Assembly (NCBI GenBank): GCA_963710975.1
Contig: CAVQCG010000008.1
Location: 1-30,424 of the forward strand
Length of the DNA stretch: 30,424 nucleotides
Direction of reading: 5' to 3'
Source of the DNA: JBBQXH01 sp963710975
GTDB taxonomy: Bacteria > Actinomycetota > Thermoleophilia > Gaiellales > Gaiellaceae
Part shown: one piece after another, positions 9,332 to 17,413 of the stretch
Numbering within the stretch: position 1 is the stretch's first letter
Layout of the letters: each line of letters begins with the position of its first letter
Position numbers and translations under genes: made by a program
The notes under the pieces: generated by a model
Told to the model about the DNA's origin: nothing
What the model saw: only the letters and a program-made list of their open reading frames with translations
Database searches by the model: none

Positions 9332-11062
9332 GTGCGCACGGACGGTGGGCTGGCGGCCTCGGCGGACCCGGTGCTCACAGAAGTAATTCGGCAGGGACTC
9401 CTATCGGCGGCCGAGCAGATGAAGATCGCCCTCAGAAGGACTGCCTTCTCCCCGATCGTCTACGACATGATCGACTTCTGCTGCGCTCTCTACGACCGCG
9501 ACGTGCGGCTCCTCGCACAGGCGCAGGCGACCCCGCTCTTCCTCGGGACGATGGGCTTCTGCGTCGACGCCTGCGTCCGAGCCGTCGGAGGCGAAGAAAC
9601 CCTCGAGCCGGGCGACGTCCTCTTCTCGACGTACGCCTACGACATCGGCTCGCATCCACAGGATGCCGCAATTGTCGTGCCGGCCTTCCTTGATGGCGCG
9701 CTGATCGGATATGCCGCGGTGAAGGCCCACCACATGGACATGGGGGCGATCGAGCCCTTCTGCACCAACACGACTGACAACTTCCAGGAGGGCGCGATCT
9801 TCCCAGGGGTGCGGATATTCCGAGGAGGTAAGCGTGAAGAAGACATGTACCGCACGGTCCTCGCCAACTCCCGCCTTCCGGCCGCACTCGCCGGGGATCT
9901 GAACGCCCAGATCGTTGCTGCGAACGTGGGGCTCGCGGCCCTACGCCGACTGATTGAACGGTACGGGCTCGAGTCATTCCGAGCTGCGGTCGAGCGGATA
10001 TTCGACCACGGCGAGGCGACGGTCCGCCACTTCCTCGAGCGCATTCCCGACGGTCGCTACGTCGGCGCTGGGGCGATGGACAACGATGGTCTGAGCGACG
10101 AACTCGTGCCGTTCACCGTCGCCGCAGACATCAGCGGGAGTGACGTTCGAGTCGACTTCACCGACTCGCCGAAGCAGCAGGCCGGCCCGATCAACTGCCC
10201 GCTTCCCACTTCGGTCTCGGCAGCGCGGCTCGCGATCGTGGCGATCGCCGGAGGAGGCGAGTCGGCCAACGAAGGGCATTTCAGACCGATTGACGTCCGC
10301 ACGAGGCCGGGTTCGATGTTCCATGCGCAACCACCCGCGCCGATCTACCTCTACGGCTGGCCGGCTACGCAGGCGATCGATGCCATCCATCGTGCGATAG
10401 CGGACGTGATGCCGGAGGCAGTGAGCGCGGGGAGCGGTGGGGACTACTGCGGCGTCGTCTGGTGGGGACGGCGCGCGGGTGGCGAGTTCTGGGCCGGTGG
10501 GACGGATCACGTCACAGGTCAGGGCGCAACTCACGATGGGGATGGGGGCGCTCCGCTCATGCACATCTCCTTTTCGGGCATGCGCAACACGCCCGCCGAA
10601 ACGCTCGAGCTGCGCTACCCGCTGCTTGTCGAGAAGTTCGAGCTCGCTCAGGATTCGGGCGGTGCTGGGCGGTTTCGCGGCGGTCCCGGAGTCGACATCC
10701 GCTACCGGATGCTGGAGAACGGTGCCTTCTCGAGCCCCATCGAGCGCACGAGGACGAGTCCGTGGGGTTTGCAGGGCGGCGAGCCGGGCCGACCGAACGC
10801 GTTGCGGGTGATCCTCCCGGACGACTCAGAGCGGGCGCTCACCAAGACAACCGCATTCTCGGTCGAGGAAGGTGGCGTGATCGAGTTCTCCGTGGGAGGG
10901 GGCGGGGGCTACGGACCACCATCGGAGCGAGATCCGCGAGCCGTGCTCGAGGACGTCGAGGATGGCATCGTCTCGGCCGAAGCCGCCCGGCGCGACTACC
11001 CGCATGCGTTCCCGCCCAGCCTGAAGGGAGCTGAGGTCGTGCGTGACCGCGTGAAGGCATGA
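9332..11062 (+). CDS. hyuB: Hydantoinase/oxoprolinase subunit B (HyuB)
   Basis: A 576-residue HyuB-family protein, partner of HyuA in ATP-dependent opening of cyclic amides (hydantoins, 5-oxoproline) or in related carboxylases. It begins with the family's DPVLTEVIRQGLLSAAEQMKIALRRTAFSPI, continues with DIGSHPQDAAIVVP, KAHHMDMGAIEP and EGAIFPGVRIFRGGKRE, and ends with the Gly-rich RFRGGPG and FSVGGGGGYGPPSERDP. GTG 9332 is the best internal start before the conserved region, but it has no clear ribosome binding site. The frame is open back to 9140, so the two subunits may form one polypeptide, as in eukaryotic oxoprolinase. The stop overlaps the ATG of the next gene. The true substrate is not predictable. 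Confidence 0.88.
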   Translation: MRTDGGLAASADPVLTEVIRQGLLSAAEQMKIALRRTAFSPIVYDMIDFCCALYDRDVRLLAQAQATPLFLGTMGFCVDACVRAVGGEETLEPGDVLFSTYAYDIGSHPQDAAIVVPAFLDGALIGYAAVKAHHMDMGAIEPFCTNTTDNFQEGAIFPGVRIFRGGKREEDMYRTVLANSRLPAALAGDLNAQIVAANVGLAALRRLIERYGLESFRAAVERIFDHGEATVRHFLERIPDGRYVGAGAMDNDGLSDELVPFTVAADISGSDVRVDFTDSPKQQAGPINCPLPTSVSAARLAIVAIAGGGESANEGHFRPIDVRTRPGSMFHAQPPAPIYLYGWPATQAIDAIHRAIADVMPEAVSAGSGGDYCGVVWWGRRAGGEFWAGGTDHVTGQGATHDGDGGAPLMHISFSGMRNTPAETLELRYPLLVEKFELAQDSGGAGRFRGGPGVDIRYRMLENGAFSSPIERTRTSPWGLQGGEPGRPNALRVILPDDSERALTKTTAFSVEEGGVIEFSVGGGGGYGPPSERDPRAVLEDVEDGIVSAEAARRDYPHAFPPSLKGAEVVRDRVKA

Positions 11063-12621
11063 CCGGATCCCCGCTGCACGCTGGCGCCGCGGCACTCGAC
11101 GTCAGGCCTCCGCTCGGCTTGCCGATGATGGGCTTCGTGCGGCGTCAGGGAGGTGCGTTGGGCTACGGGCTTCCGCTCGAGGTGAGCGCGATTGTCCTCG
11201 AGGGCGATGGCGGTCGGGTCGTACTCTGCGGAGTCGACACGATTGGTATCCCGTCGCCGGAGGTCGACGAGATCCGCTCCGCGGTCGCCGAGGCCGCCGC
11301 GACCGAGGTGTCGGGCGTGCTTCTGTCGTGGAACCACACGCATTCTGCGCCCCCCGCGACTCGCTCGATGCTGCGTCGAAGCGGGCTGCTCGAGACCGAC
11401 GGCGACGACCGCATCGACCGCTACGCGGAGTTCCTCGCCTCGCGAATCGTGGAGACGGCGAGCCTCGCTGCCGGCCGCCTCGAGCCGGCCCGGGTTGCGT
11501 GGGCCGTCGGTGAGGTCGATCTCTCCGTGAATCGAAGGGAGCGCGACGCGGAGGGCCGGATCGTCCACGGATGGCGACGGGATGGAATGCTCGATCGCCA
11601 GGTCGTCGCGCTCCAGGCGCGGCGTCCGGACGAGTCGCCGATCGCGACCCTGGTCGGGTACGGCTGTCACCCGGTGGCCGGCGGCATGAACCTGTCCTGC
11701 TACTCCGGTGACTATCCGTCCGCGCTGCGTGCCGCCATGCGACGGCTGACGGGTGGGGAGTGCGTGTTCTTCCAGGGCGCGGCGGGGAACGTCCTGCCGA
11801 TGATCTCGTTCTGTGAGGGTGAGACCGAGGCGACACGCATGGGCGAGCGACTGGCACTCGAGGCGGTACACGCCCTCGCGGACGAGCCGTCGGTGCCCCG
11901 GCAGCTCGTCCTGGAGGCGGACGGTTCGCTTATTCCGATGATCCTGTTTCGTTTCCAGGGCGTAGAGGAGACGGCCCAGCCTCTGGCCTACGTGGAGGAG
12001 CGCGTGCGCTTCCCGCTCCAGTCCGCGCCCGATCTGGAACAGATCACCATGGCTCGGGCACAGTACGAGCGTGATCTGACTGATGCGCGTGAGCGTAACG
12101 CGGGGGACGCCGAGCGGTTCGGGCTCGCCTATCACGCGAAGTGGGCGCGTGTGATGGAAGCAGACCTGGAGGTCGCTTCACCGCCAGAGTTCCTGGAAGG
12201 GCCGATCAACGCGGTCAGGGTCGGTGACGGGCTGATCGTCACCGCTCCGGGGGAGTCGTTCACGGAGATCGGGATCGCGGTCAAGGAGCGCTCGCCTGCG
12301 CGGGTAACGCTGTACGCCGGGTACACGAACGGCGCCATCGGCTACTTCCCGACGGAGGAGGCATACCCGGAAGGCGGCTACGAGCCCGCCTACTCCAACC
12401 GAAGCTACGGGATGCCGGCGACCGTCGCGCCATCGTGCGACCAACTCCTCGTCGAGCATGGTGTGCGCCTGGCGGAATCGCTGTTTCCGGAGGCGAACGC
12501 CTACGACGGCACTCGAGGCTGGAAGGCGAGCGGCTCCCTCGGGCGCCCGATTCGCCGCAGGCTCGAGCGGCCCGTCGAGAGGGACTACGCTCCTCCACGG
12601 GTGGCTCCGGCGCCGGGATGA
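11059..12621 (+). CDS. Neutral/alkaline ceramidase-fold protein, copy 2
   Basis: A 520-residue paralogue of the protein at 1305-2840. Zinc-site motifs are conserved: HTHS at 93-96, GCH with His204, PGE with Glu399 and GGYE with Tyr441. The ceramidase catalytic hexapeptide is again altered, here GNVLPM (243-248), without serine. There is no signal peptide, so it should act in the cytoplasm. ATG 11059 overlaps the hyuB stop by 4 bp, and its own stop overlaps the next ATG, which places it firmly in the importer operon. The two copies differ in the loop after HTH and in the C-terminal tail, so they may handle different substrates. Metal-dependent hydrolysis is inferred from the fold. Confidence 0.87.
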   Translation: MTGSPLHAGAAALDVRPPLGLPMMGFVRRQGGALGYGLPLEVSAIVLEGDGGRVVLCGVDTIGIPSPEVDEIRSAVAEAAATEVSGVLLSWNHTHSAPPATRSMLRRSGLLETDGDDRIDRYAEFLASRIVETASLAAGRLEPARVAWAVGEVDLSVNRRERDAEGRIVHGWRRDGMLDRQVVALQARRPDESPIATLVGYGCHPVAGGMNLSCYSGDYPSALRAAMRRLTGGECVFFQGAAGNVLPMISFCEGETEATRMGERLALEAVHALADEPSVPRQLVLEADGSLIPMILFRFQGVEETAQPLAYVEERVRFPLQSAPDLEQITMARAQYERDLTDARERNAGDAERFGLAYHAKWARVMEADLEVASPPEFLEGPINAVRVGDGLIVTAPGESFTEIGIAVKERSPARVTLYAGYTNGAIGYFPTEEAYPEGGYEPAYSNRSYGMPATVAPSCDQLLVEHGVRLAESLFPEANAYDGTRGWKASGSLGRPIRRRLERPVERDYAPPRVAPAPG

Positions 12622-13658
12622 GCGAGCTCACGGTCACGCTCCTGGGAGTCGGTCGCGTCGGGCGAGATGTGGCGCGCCTGGTGTCGCGCCGTGACGGCGT
12701 CCGCCTTGTGAGCGCGTGGAGCAGGAATCCGGATCTGGCCGACGTCGACCTCGGCACCCTGGCCGGGACGGCGCCGCTCGAGGTGACCGTCACGACCGAC
12801 CGGGACGCGGCCCTGCGCGCGGGCGCCGACGTCGTCGTCGTCGCAACCACGTCGTTTCTTCACGACCTCGCCCCTGACCTCGAGGCGGTGATCCAGGCCG
12901 GCTGCAACGTGATCTGTACCGGTGAGGAAACCGCGTTTCCGTGGGCGGTCGATGCGGCAATCGCCGAACGGCTCGACGCTGCCACTCGTGCATCCGGGGT
13001 GACGGGGGTCGGCGCCGGTGTGAACCCGGGATTCGTCTTCGACGCGCTTGCCTTGACGTTGAGCGGCGCGGCCTGGGACGTCGAGCGGATCCGCGTCGGC
13101 CGGGTGGTTGACGTCTCGCACTTCAGCGCAACCGTGCTCGGGCGCCTCGGAATCGGCTACACGGTCGAGGAATTTGCCGCCGGCCGCGCGGCCGGCGAGA
13201 TACGCGGACACATCGGCTTCCCGCAGTCGATGCACGTCGTCGCGAGAGCGCTCGGGTGTCGAATCGAGCATGTCCACGGCGAGGTGGACCCGCTTGTCGC
13301 CGACAGGCCCTACCGCGCCGACAATCTCGACGTGCCGGCCGGTCGCACAGCCGGCTTCGTCCAACGCTACGTCGGCCACGTGAACGGACACGACTGGTTC
13401 CATGCGACGCTCACGGGCCACCTCGACCCGTCCTCGATCGGCGCCGACCTCCGCGACACGATCTCGATCGAGGGGTCGGTACCGGTGTCGCTCGCGATCG
13501 ATCCGGCGCTGCAGGCGCAGCCGACCGTCGCTGCGGTGGTCGTGAACTCGCTCGCCCGCGTCAGGGCAGCACCCGCTGGGTGGCTGACCGTCGCCGAGCT
13601 GCCGCCGGCGCCATCCGTCTCGCTGATCCCCCGACCCAATGGCGGAGGTGCCCCTTGA
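12618..13658 (+). CDS. DapB-like NAD(P)-dependent dehydrogenase
   Basis: A 346-residue protein resembling the dihydrodipicolinate reductase/2,4-diaminopentanoate dehydrogenase group. The N-terminal Rossmann fold shows LLGVGRVGRDVARL, then GADVVVVATTSFL and CNVICTGEETAFP. The signature GAGVNPGFVFDAL marks the catalytic domain of this group. It is much longer than true DapB (about 250 residues), so a role in lysine synthesis is unlikely. Its position inside the catabolic operon, overlapping both neighbours, suggests oxidation or reduction of an amino- or imino-type intermediate. ATG 12618 is coupled to the previous stop. Confidence 0.75.
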   Translation: MSELTVTLLGVGRVGRDVARLVSRRDGVRLVSAWSRNPDLADVDLGTLAGTAPLEVTVTTDRDAALRAGADVVVVATTSFLHDLAPDLEAVIQAGCNVICTGEETAFPWAVDAAIAERLDAATRASGVTGVGAGVNPGFVFDALALTLSGAAWDVERIRVGRVVDVSHFSATVLGRLGIGYTVEEFAAGRAAGEIRGHIGFPQSMHVVARALGCRIEHVHGEVDPLVADRPYRADNLDVPAGRTAGFVQRYVGHVNGHDWFHATLTGHLDPSSIGADLRDTISIEGSVPVSLAIDPALQAQPTVAAVVVNSLARVRAAPAGWLTVAELPPAPSVSLIPRPNGGGAP

Positions 13659-14782
13659 AGATCGCCAGGATCGACGCCTTCCCGCTCGCCTACCCCGAGC
13701 CCCACTACAAGGGGATGGTGAGGTACGTGACGCTCGCTCGGATCGAGACCGACGACGGTCTCGTCGGGTGGGGCGAGTGCATCTCCCAGTTCCGCGAGGC
13801 GTCGATCGCCACGAAGGCGATTCTCGAGCAGGGCTTTGCGCCGTTGCTCGTCGGGGAGGATCCGCTCGACGTGGAGCGGCTCTGGCACAAGCTTCTCGCG
13901 CACGTCTGGTGGTACGGCCCCGAGGGGATCGCCGCCTTTGCGATCAGTGCAGTCGACATGGCGCTCTGGGACGTGAAGGGCAAAGCCCTCGGACTTCCTG
14001 TGTGCCGCCTCATTGGAAGCCCCATCCAGAGTCGCGTCGCCGCAATGGGCTCGATCGTCTTCGACTTGGAAGACCTCGACTGGACCCTCGGCGAGTTCGC
14101 CTGGATGCGCGAGCAGGGCTACCGGATCGTCAAGGGCGGCTGGGGGATGCGCCCCGAGGCAGTGTTCGGCCAGGATCGCGATCGCGACCTGGAGCTCGTG
14201 CGCCGCATCCGCGAGACGATCGGCAACGACCTCGAACTCGTCGTCGACACTCCCGGCGTCTGGGACATCTGGGACGTGCCGACGGCGATTCAGCGGTTTC
14301 GCGACCTCGAGCCCTATCGGCTCAAGTGGATCGAGCAACCGCTTCTGCCGCGTAACCTCGAGGGCCACGCCCGGTTGCGCAGGGCCGTATCGACGGCAAT
14401 CGGCACCGGTGAGGACGAGTGGGACGTGGACTCCTACGCCCGACTGATCGACGCCAACGCCGTGGACGTTGTGCAGATGGACCCGGGGCGCTGCCACGGG
14501 ATCACAGGCTGCCGTGGGGTGATCACGCTGATCGAGGCCGCGAACCTGACGTGGAGCGCGCACACCTGGAGCAGCGCCCTGAACACGGCAGCAAGCGTTC
14601 ACCTGCTTGCGATCTCGCGGAGCGGCCTCTGCCTCGATCTGAAGCCACACGAGTCGCCTCTGCAGCACGAGCTGGTGAGTGACCCGTGGGTGCAGGACGA
14701 CGGCTACCTGGCGATCCGCGACGCCCCTGGTCTCGGCGTCACCGTGCGGGAGGACGTCGTGCAGAAGTACCTACTGGCCTAG
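13655..14782 (+). CDS. Enolase-superfamily (mandelate racemase/muconate lactonizing-type) dehydratase, copy 1
   Basis: A 375-residue enolase-superfamily protein starting at TTG 13655, which overlaps the previous stop and follows GGAGG. The N-terminal capping domain has LARIETDDGLVGWGE. In the barrel, metal ligands are Asp198 (VVDTPG), Glu227 (WIEQP) and Glu253 (GTGEDEW), and a possible catalytic base is His303 (WSAHTWSS). At the second barrel strand the usual KxK is VKGGWG, so Lys160 is kept and the second lysine is absent. A KxGWG-type variant occurs in some sugar-acid dehydratases of this superfamily. Likely reaction: removal of water from a sugar acid to give a 2-keto-3-deoxy acid. Distantly related to the protein at 25034. 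Confidence 0.85.
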   Translation: MKIARIDAFPLAYPEPHYKGMVRYVTLARIETDDGLVGWGECISQFREASIATKAILEQGFAPLLVGEDPLDVERLWHKLLAHVWWYGPEGIAAFAISAVDMALWDVKGKALGLPVCRLIGSPIQSRVAAMGSIVFDLEDLDWTLGEFAWMREQGYRIVKGGWGMRPEAVFGQDRDRDLELVRRIRETIGNDLELVVDTPGVWDIWDVPTAIQRFRDLEPYRLKWIEQPLLPRNLEGHARLRRAVSTAIGTGEDEWDVDSYARLIDANAVDVVQMDPGRCHGITGCRGVITLIEAANLTWSAHTWSSALNTAASVHLLAISRSGLCLDLKPHESPLQHELVSDPWVQDDGYLAIRDAPGLGVTVREDVVQKYLLA

Positions 14783-14838
14783 GGAGACCACGTGCCGCGT
14801 TTCTCCTTGCTTGTCCTGACTCAACGCTGGAGGTGCGC

Positions 14839-14883
14839 ATGAGCTTGCGGACAGCCAACACCGACCATCGGAGACGACGATGA
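14839..14883 (+). CDS. Possible 14-residue leader peptide coupled to the EthD-like gene
   Basis: A short frame, MSLRTANTDHRRRR, begins at ATG 14839 with a strong GGAGGT seven bases upstream. It ends in TGA at 14881-14883, overlapping the ATG of the next gene at 14880. The four consecutive arginine codons at its end stand out. It may serve translation coupling or attenuation, or be a chance frame in the 97-bp gap between genes. Confidence 0.35.
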   Translation: MSLRTANTDHRRRR

Positions 14884-15212
14884 TCAAGCGCGTCAGCCTG
14901 GTTCGGCGCCTTCCGGGGTTGAGCCGAGACGAGTTCATCGCGCACTGGTCGGGGCCCCACGTCGAGATCGTTCGCGACCTGCCTGGCCTGCGGGGACTGA
15001 GACTCGGCGTCGTCAGTTCCTGGACGCCCGAAGAAGCCGCGTGGGACGGTATCGGCGAGCTCTGGTTCGATAGCCGCGACGCGGCGGAGCGCGCCTTCGC
15101 CACGGAGCCGTTCGCAAGCAGGCTCGCAGCCGATCGTAAGCTCTTCCTCGGTGAGGCGCAGATCGCGTTCGTCGAGGAGTTGACGGTCGTCCCGCCTCCG
15201 GCGGGGCGCTAG
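14880..15212 (+). CDS. EthD-domain small protein
   Basis: A 110-residue protein with the dimeric alpha/beta-barrel EthD pattern: IKRVSLVRRLPGLSRDEFIAHWSGPHVEIVRDLPGLRGLRL, then DGIGELWFDS and a FLGEAQIAFVEE C-terminal strand. EthD-like proteins occur in many catabolic clusters, often without a proven reaction. GGAG lies about 7 bp upstream of ATG 14880. It sits between the enolase-superfamily gene and the SDR in the operon. Confidence 0.8.
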   Translation: MIKRVSLVRRLPGLSRDEFIAHWSGPHVEIVRDLPGLRGLRLGVVSSWTPEEAAWDGIGELWFDSRDAAERAFATEPFASRLAADRKLFLGEAQIAFVEELTVVPPPAGR

Positions 15213-15225
15213 GAGGGACCTTGTG

Positions 15226-16014
15226 ATGATCGCCCCTGATCGAAAAGCGCTCGTAACCGGCGGAGCTTCAGGCTTTGGGCTCGGAATCGCCCGTAGGCTC
15301 GCGGACAGCGGTGCACGGGTGGTGATCGCCGACATCTCCGCCGGCCAACTCGAGGAGGCGGCTCGCGATGACCCACGGCTCGTGCCGCTCGAGCTCGATG
15401 TGACGGACGCGGATGCAGTACGAATCGGCGTGCAATGGGTGGAGGACGAGCTCGGCGGGCTCGACACCCTCGTCAGCTCTGCTGGCGTGATCCACGTGAA
15501 GCCGCTCGAGGAGGTGACCGAGGCCGACTGGGACCTGACCCTCGACGTCAACCTCAAGGGGACGTTCCTTGTCAGCCAGGCGGCGGCACCGGCTCTCGGA
15601 GCAAGTGGCAGGGGTCGGATCGTTGCCGTCTCGTCCGACGCCGGGAAGCGGGGGTACCCGTGGATCCAGGCGTACACGGCGAGCAAGTTCGGTCTGATCG
15701 GGCTGCTCGAGTCGATAGCCATCGAGCTGGCCCCGCTCGGCGTCACGGTCAACTGCGTGTGCCCCACGTCGTGCCCGACGACTGGCATGGGACGCTCACT
15801 GACTGCGTGGAAGGTTCGCGTGTCAGGGAAGAGTGAGGCAGAAGTGCTCGCCTCGATCGCTGCGTCCTTGCCCCTCGGGCGCTACGTCCACGAGGAGGAC
15901 GTCGTCTCCGCGATGGCCTACTTCATCTCCGACGAGGGCGGCTTCCTCACCGGAAACGCGCTCGACATCGACGGGGGCGAGCACCTCGGCGGCTTCATAC
16001 CCGGCGCGAGCTAG
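15226..16014 (+). CDS. Short-chain dehydrogenase/reductase, copy 1
   Basis: A 262-residue classical SDR. The nucleotide-binding motif is TGGASGFGLG (11-20), followed by LDVTD, SSAGV and the catalytic Ser137, Tyr150 and Lys154 (VSSDAG, YTASK). Asp36 after the second strand (IADIS) suggests a preference for NAD. Likely oxidises a hydroxyl of the sugar or sugar acid. ATG 15226 stands 8 bp after AGGAGGG; GTG 15223 is an alternative start. It is followed with no gap by the VOC gene. Confidence 0.88.
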   Translation: MIAPDRKALVTGGASGFGLGIARRLADSGARVVIADISAGQLEEAARDDPRLVPLELDVTDADAVRIGVQWVEDELGGLDTLVSSAGVIHVKPLEEVTEADWDLTLDVNLKGTFLVSQAAAPALGASGRGRIVAVSSDAGKRGYPWIQAYTASKFGLIGLLESIAIELAPLGVTVNCVCPTSCPTTGMGRSLTAWKVRVSGKSEAEVLASIAASLPLGRYVHEEDVVSAMAYFISDEGGFLTGNALDIDGGEHLGGFIPGAS

Positions 16015-16512
16015 ATGTCACGCATGCGCTACACCGCACTCGACCACGTCGGCTTCGCAGTCTCGAGCCTGGAACGCTCGATTCCCTTCTACAACTTCCT
16101 CCTCGGGGAGGAACCCGTCCTGCGCAAGATCTGGGACCACGAATACGTCGGCAGGATCGTCGGGTACCCGGGGCTCAAGCTCGATGCCGCGTTCTGGAGG
16201 CTGCCGGGAGGGACGATTCTCGAGCTCATCGAGTACCTGCATCCGCCCCCAGCACGGGTCGATATGGAGACGTACAACGCAGGCAACGCTCATCTCTGCC
16301 TCGTCACGGACGACATCCACGCAGACATCGAGCGCCTTCGCGGGCACGCAGAGTTGCGGCATCCCGAGCCGGTCGAGATCCCCTGGGGAGCCTACAAGGG
16401 TGGCTGGGCGCTGTACATCCGCGACCCCGACGGTATCTCGATCGAGGTGTTACAGGAGCCGCCCGGAGGCCCGCGCTTGACGGACATCGACGCGGAAGGG
16501 AGTGACGCATGA
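16015..16512 (+). CDS. VOC (glyoxalase-fold) family protein
   Basis: A 165-residue protein with two beta-alpha-beta-beta-beta halves. The first begins LDHVGFAVSSLERSIPFYNFLLGE, with a likely metal ligand at His11. The second contains NAHLCLVTDDIHADIERL and ends YIRDPDGISIEVLQEP, with a likely Glu ligand. Members act as metal-dependent isomerases, epimerases, lyases or dioxygenases; the reaction here is unknown. ATG 16015 follows the SDR stop directly, and its stop overlaps the amidohydrolase ATG at 16509. Confidence 0.82.
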   Translation: MSRMRYTALDHVGFAVSSLERSIPFYNFLLGEEPVLRKIWDHEYVGRIVGYPGLKLDAAFWRLPGGTILELIEYLHPPPARVDMETYNAGNAHLCLVTDDIHADIERLRGHAELRHPEPVEIPWGAYKGGWALYIRDPDGISIEVLQEPPGGPRLTDIDAEGSDA

Positions 16513-17387
16513 CCGACCTTGCCTTCACGGACACCCACGTGCACTTCTTCGACCTTCACGACCCGAGCTTGCGCTACGACTGGCTGCTTCCCGAGGCCGA
16601 CGACCCGGACCTCGGGAACTACGACGCGATCAAGTCGCAGCGCTACTGGGCGGATGACTTCATCGGCGAGACGCGATTCGCAAGCGTCACGAAGGTCGTC
16701 CACGTGCAAGCGGCAGTCGGCACCCCGGATCCCGTGGACGAGACGCGCTGGCTTCAGGCCTTCGCCGACCGGCTCGGCGTTCCGCAGGGGATCGTGGCCT
16801 ACGCTGACCTCGCGAGCCCGAAAGCCGCAGAGGTGCTTGACCAGCACGCGGAGTTCGCGAACGTACGGGGAATTCGCGATCTGCGCTACGACGACTATCT
16901 CAGCGACGAAGCCTGGCAACGCGGCTACGGTCTGCTCGAGCGCCACGGCCTCGTGTGTTGCGACGATCCGCTCGTCGACGTGATGGCGAACGCGGCCGAG
17001 CTCGCGCGGAGGTTCCCGGCCATCACATACTGCGTCGACCACGCCGGATACCCGCGCAAGCGCGACTCGGAGTACTTCGACGACTGGCGCCGGGGCATGC
17101 GGGCGATCGCAGCAGTCGAGAACACGGTCGTGAAGATCTCGGGGCTCGGAATGTGCGACCACAGATGGACAGTCGAGTCGTTGCGGCCATGGGTGCTCGA
17201 GTGCATCGAAGCATGGGGACCGGGTCGCGCCTTCTTCGGCACGAACTGGCCCGTCGACCGCCTGTACTCATCGTACGAGGACGTCGTCGACGCCTATCGC
17301 GAGATAATCTCCGACTTCCCGGCGCACGATCAAGCGGCACTTCTGTCCGGCACCGCCGACCGTGTCTTCCGCCTATCCGGCGAATGA
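16509..17387 (+). CDS. Amidohydrolase-family protein, probable sugar lactonase
   Basis: A 292-residue TIM-barrel amidohydrolase of the amidohydrolase_2 group, which includes L-fuconolactonase and related lactonases. Metal and active-site motifs are DTHVHFFD (His10, His12), VDHAGYP (His178) and FFGTNWPVDR (245-251), the last typical of this group. In a sugar-oxidation cluster the likely job is opening a sugar lactone to the acid that the enolase-superfamily enzymes then dehydrate. It is the last gene of the long operon, 26 bp from the convergent TIM-barrel gene. Confidence 0.85.
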   Translation: MTDLAFTDTHVHFFDLHDPSLRYDWLLPEADDPDLGNYDAIKSQRYWADDFIGETRFASVTKVVHVQAAVGTPDPVDETRWLQAFADRLGVPQGIVAYADLASPKAAEVLDQHAEFANVRGIRDLRYDDYLSDEAWQRGYGLLERHGLVCCDDPLVDVMANAAELARRFPAITYCVDHAGYPRKRDSEYFDDWRRGMRAIAAVENTVVKISGLGMCDHRWTVESLRPWVLECIEAWGPGRAFFGTNWPVDRLYSSYEDVVDAYREIISDFPAHDQAALLSGTADRVFRLSGE

Positions 17388-17413
17388 GCCGCCAGAACCG
17401 GCAACCCCGCTCA

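Noticed and set aside
13367..14668. A 433-codon minus-strand frame opposite the enolase-superfamily gene.
   Set aside because: No recognisable motifs, and the plus strand carries a clear enzyme with all metal ligands.
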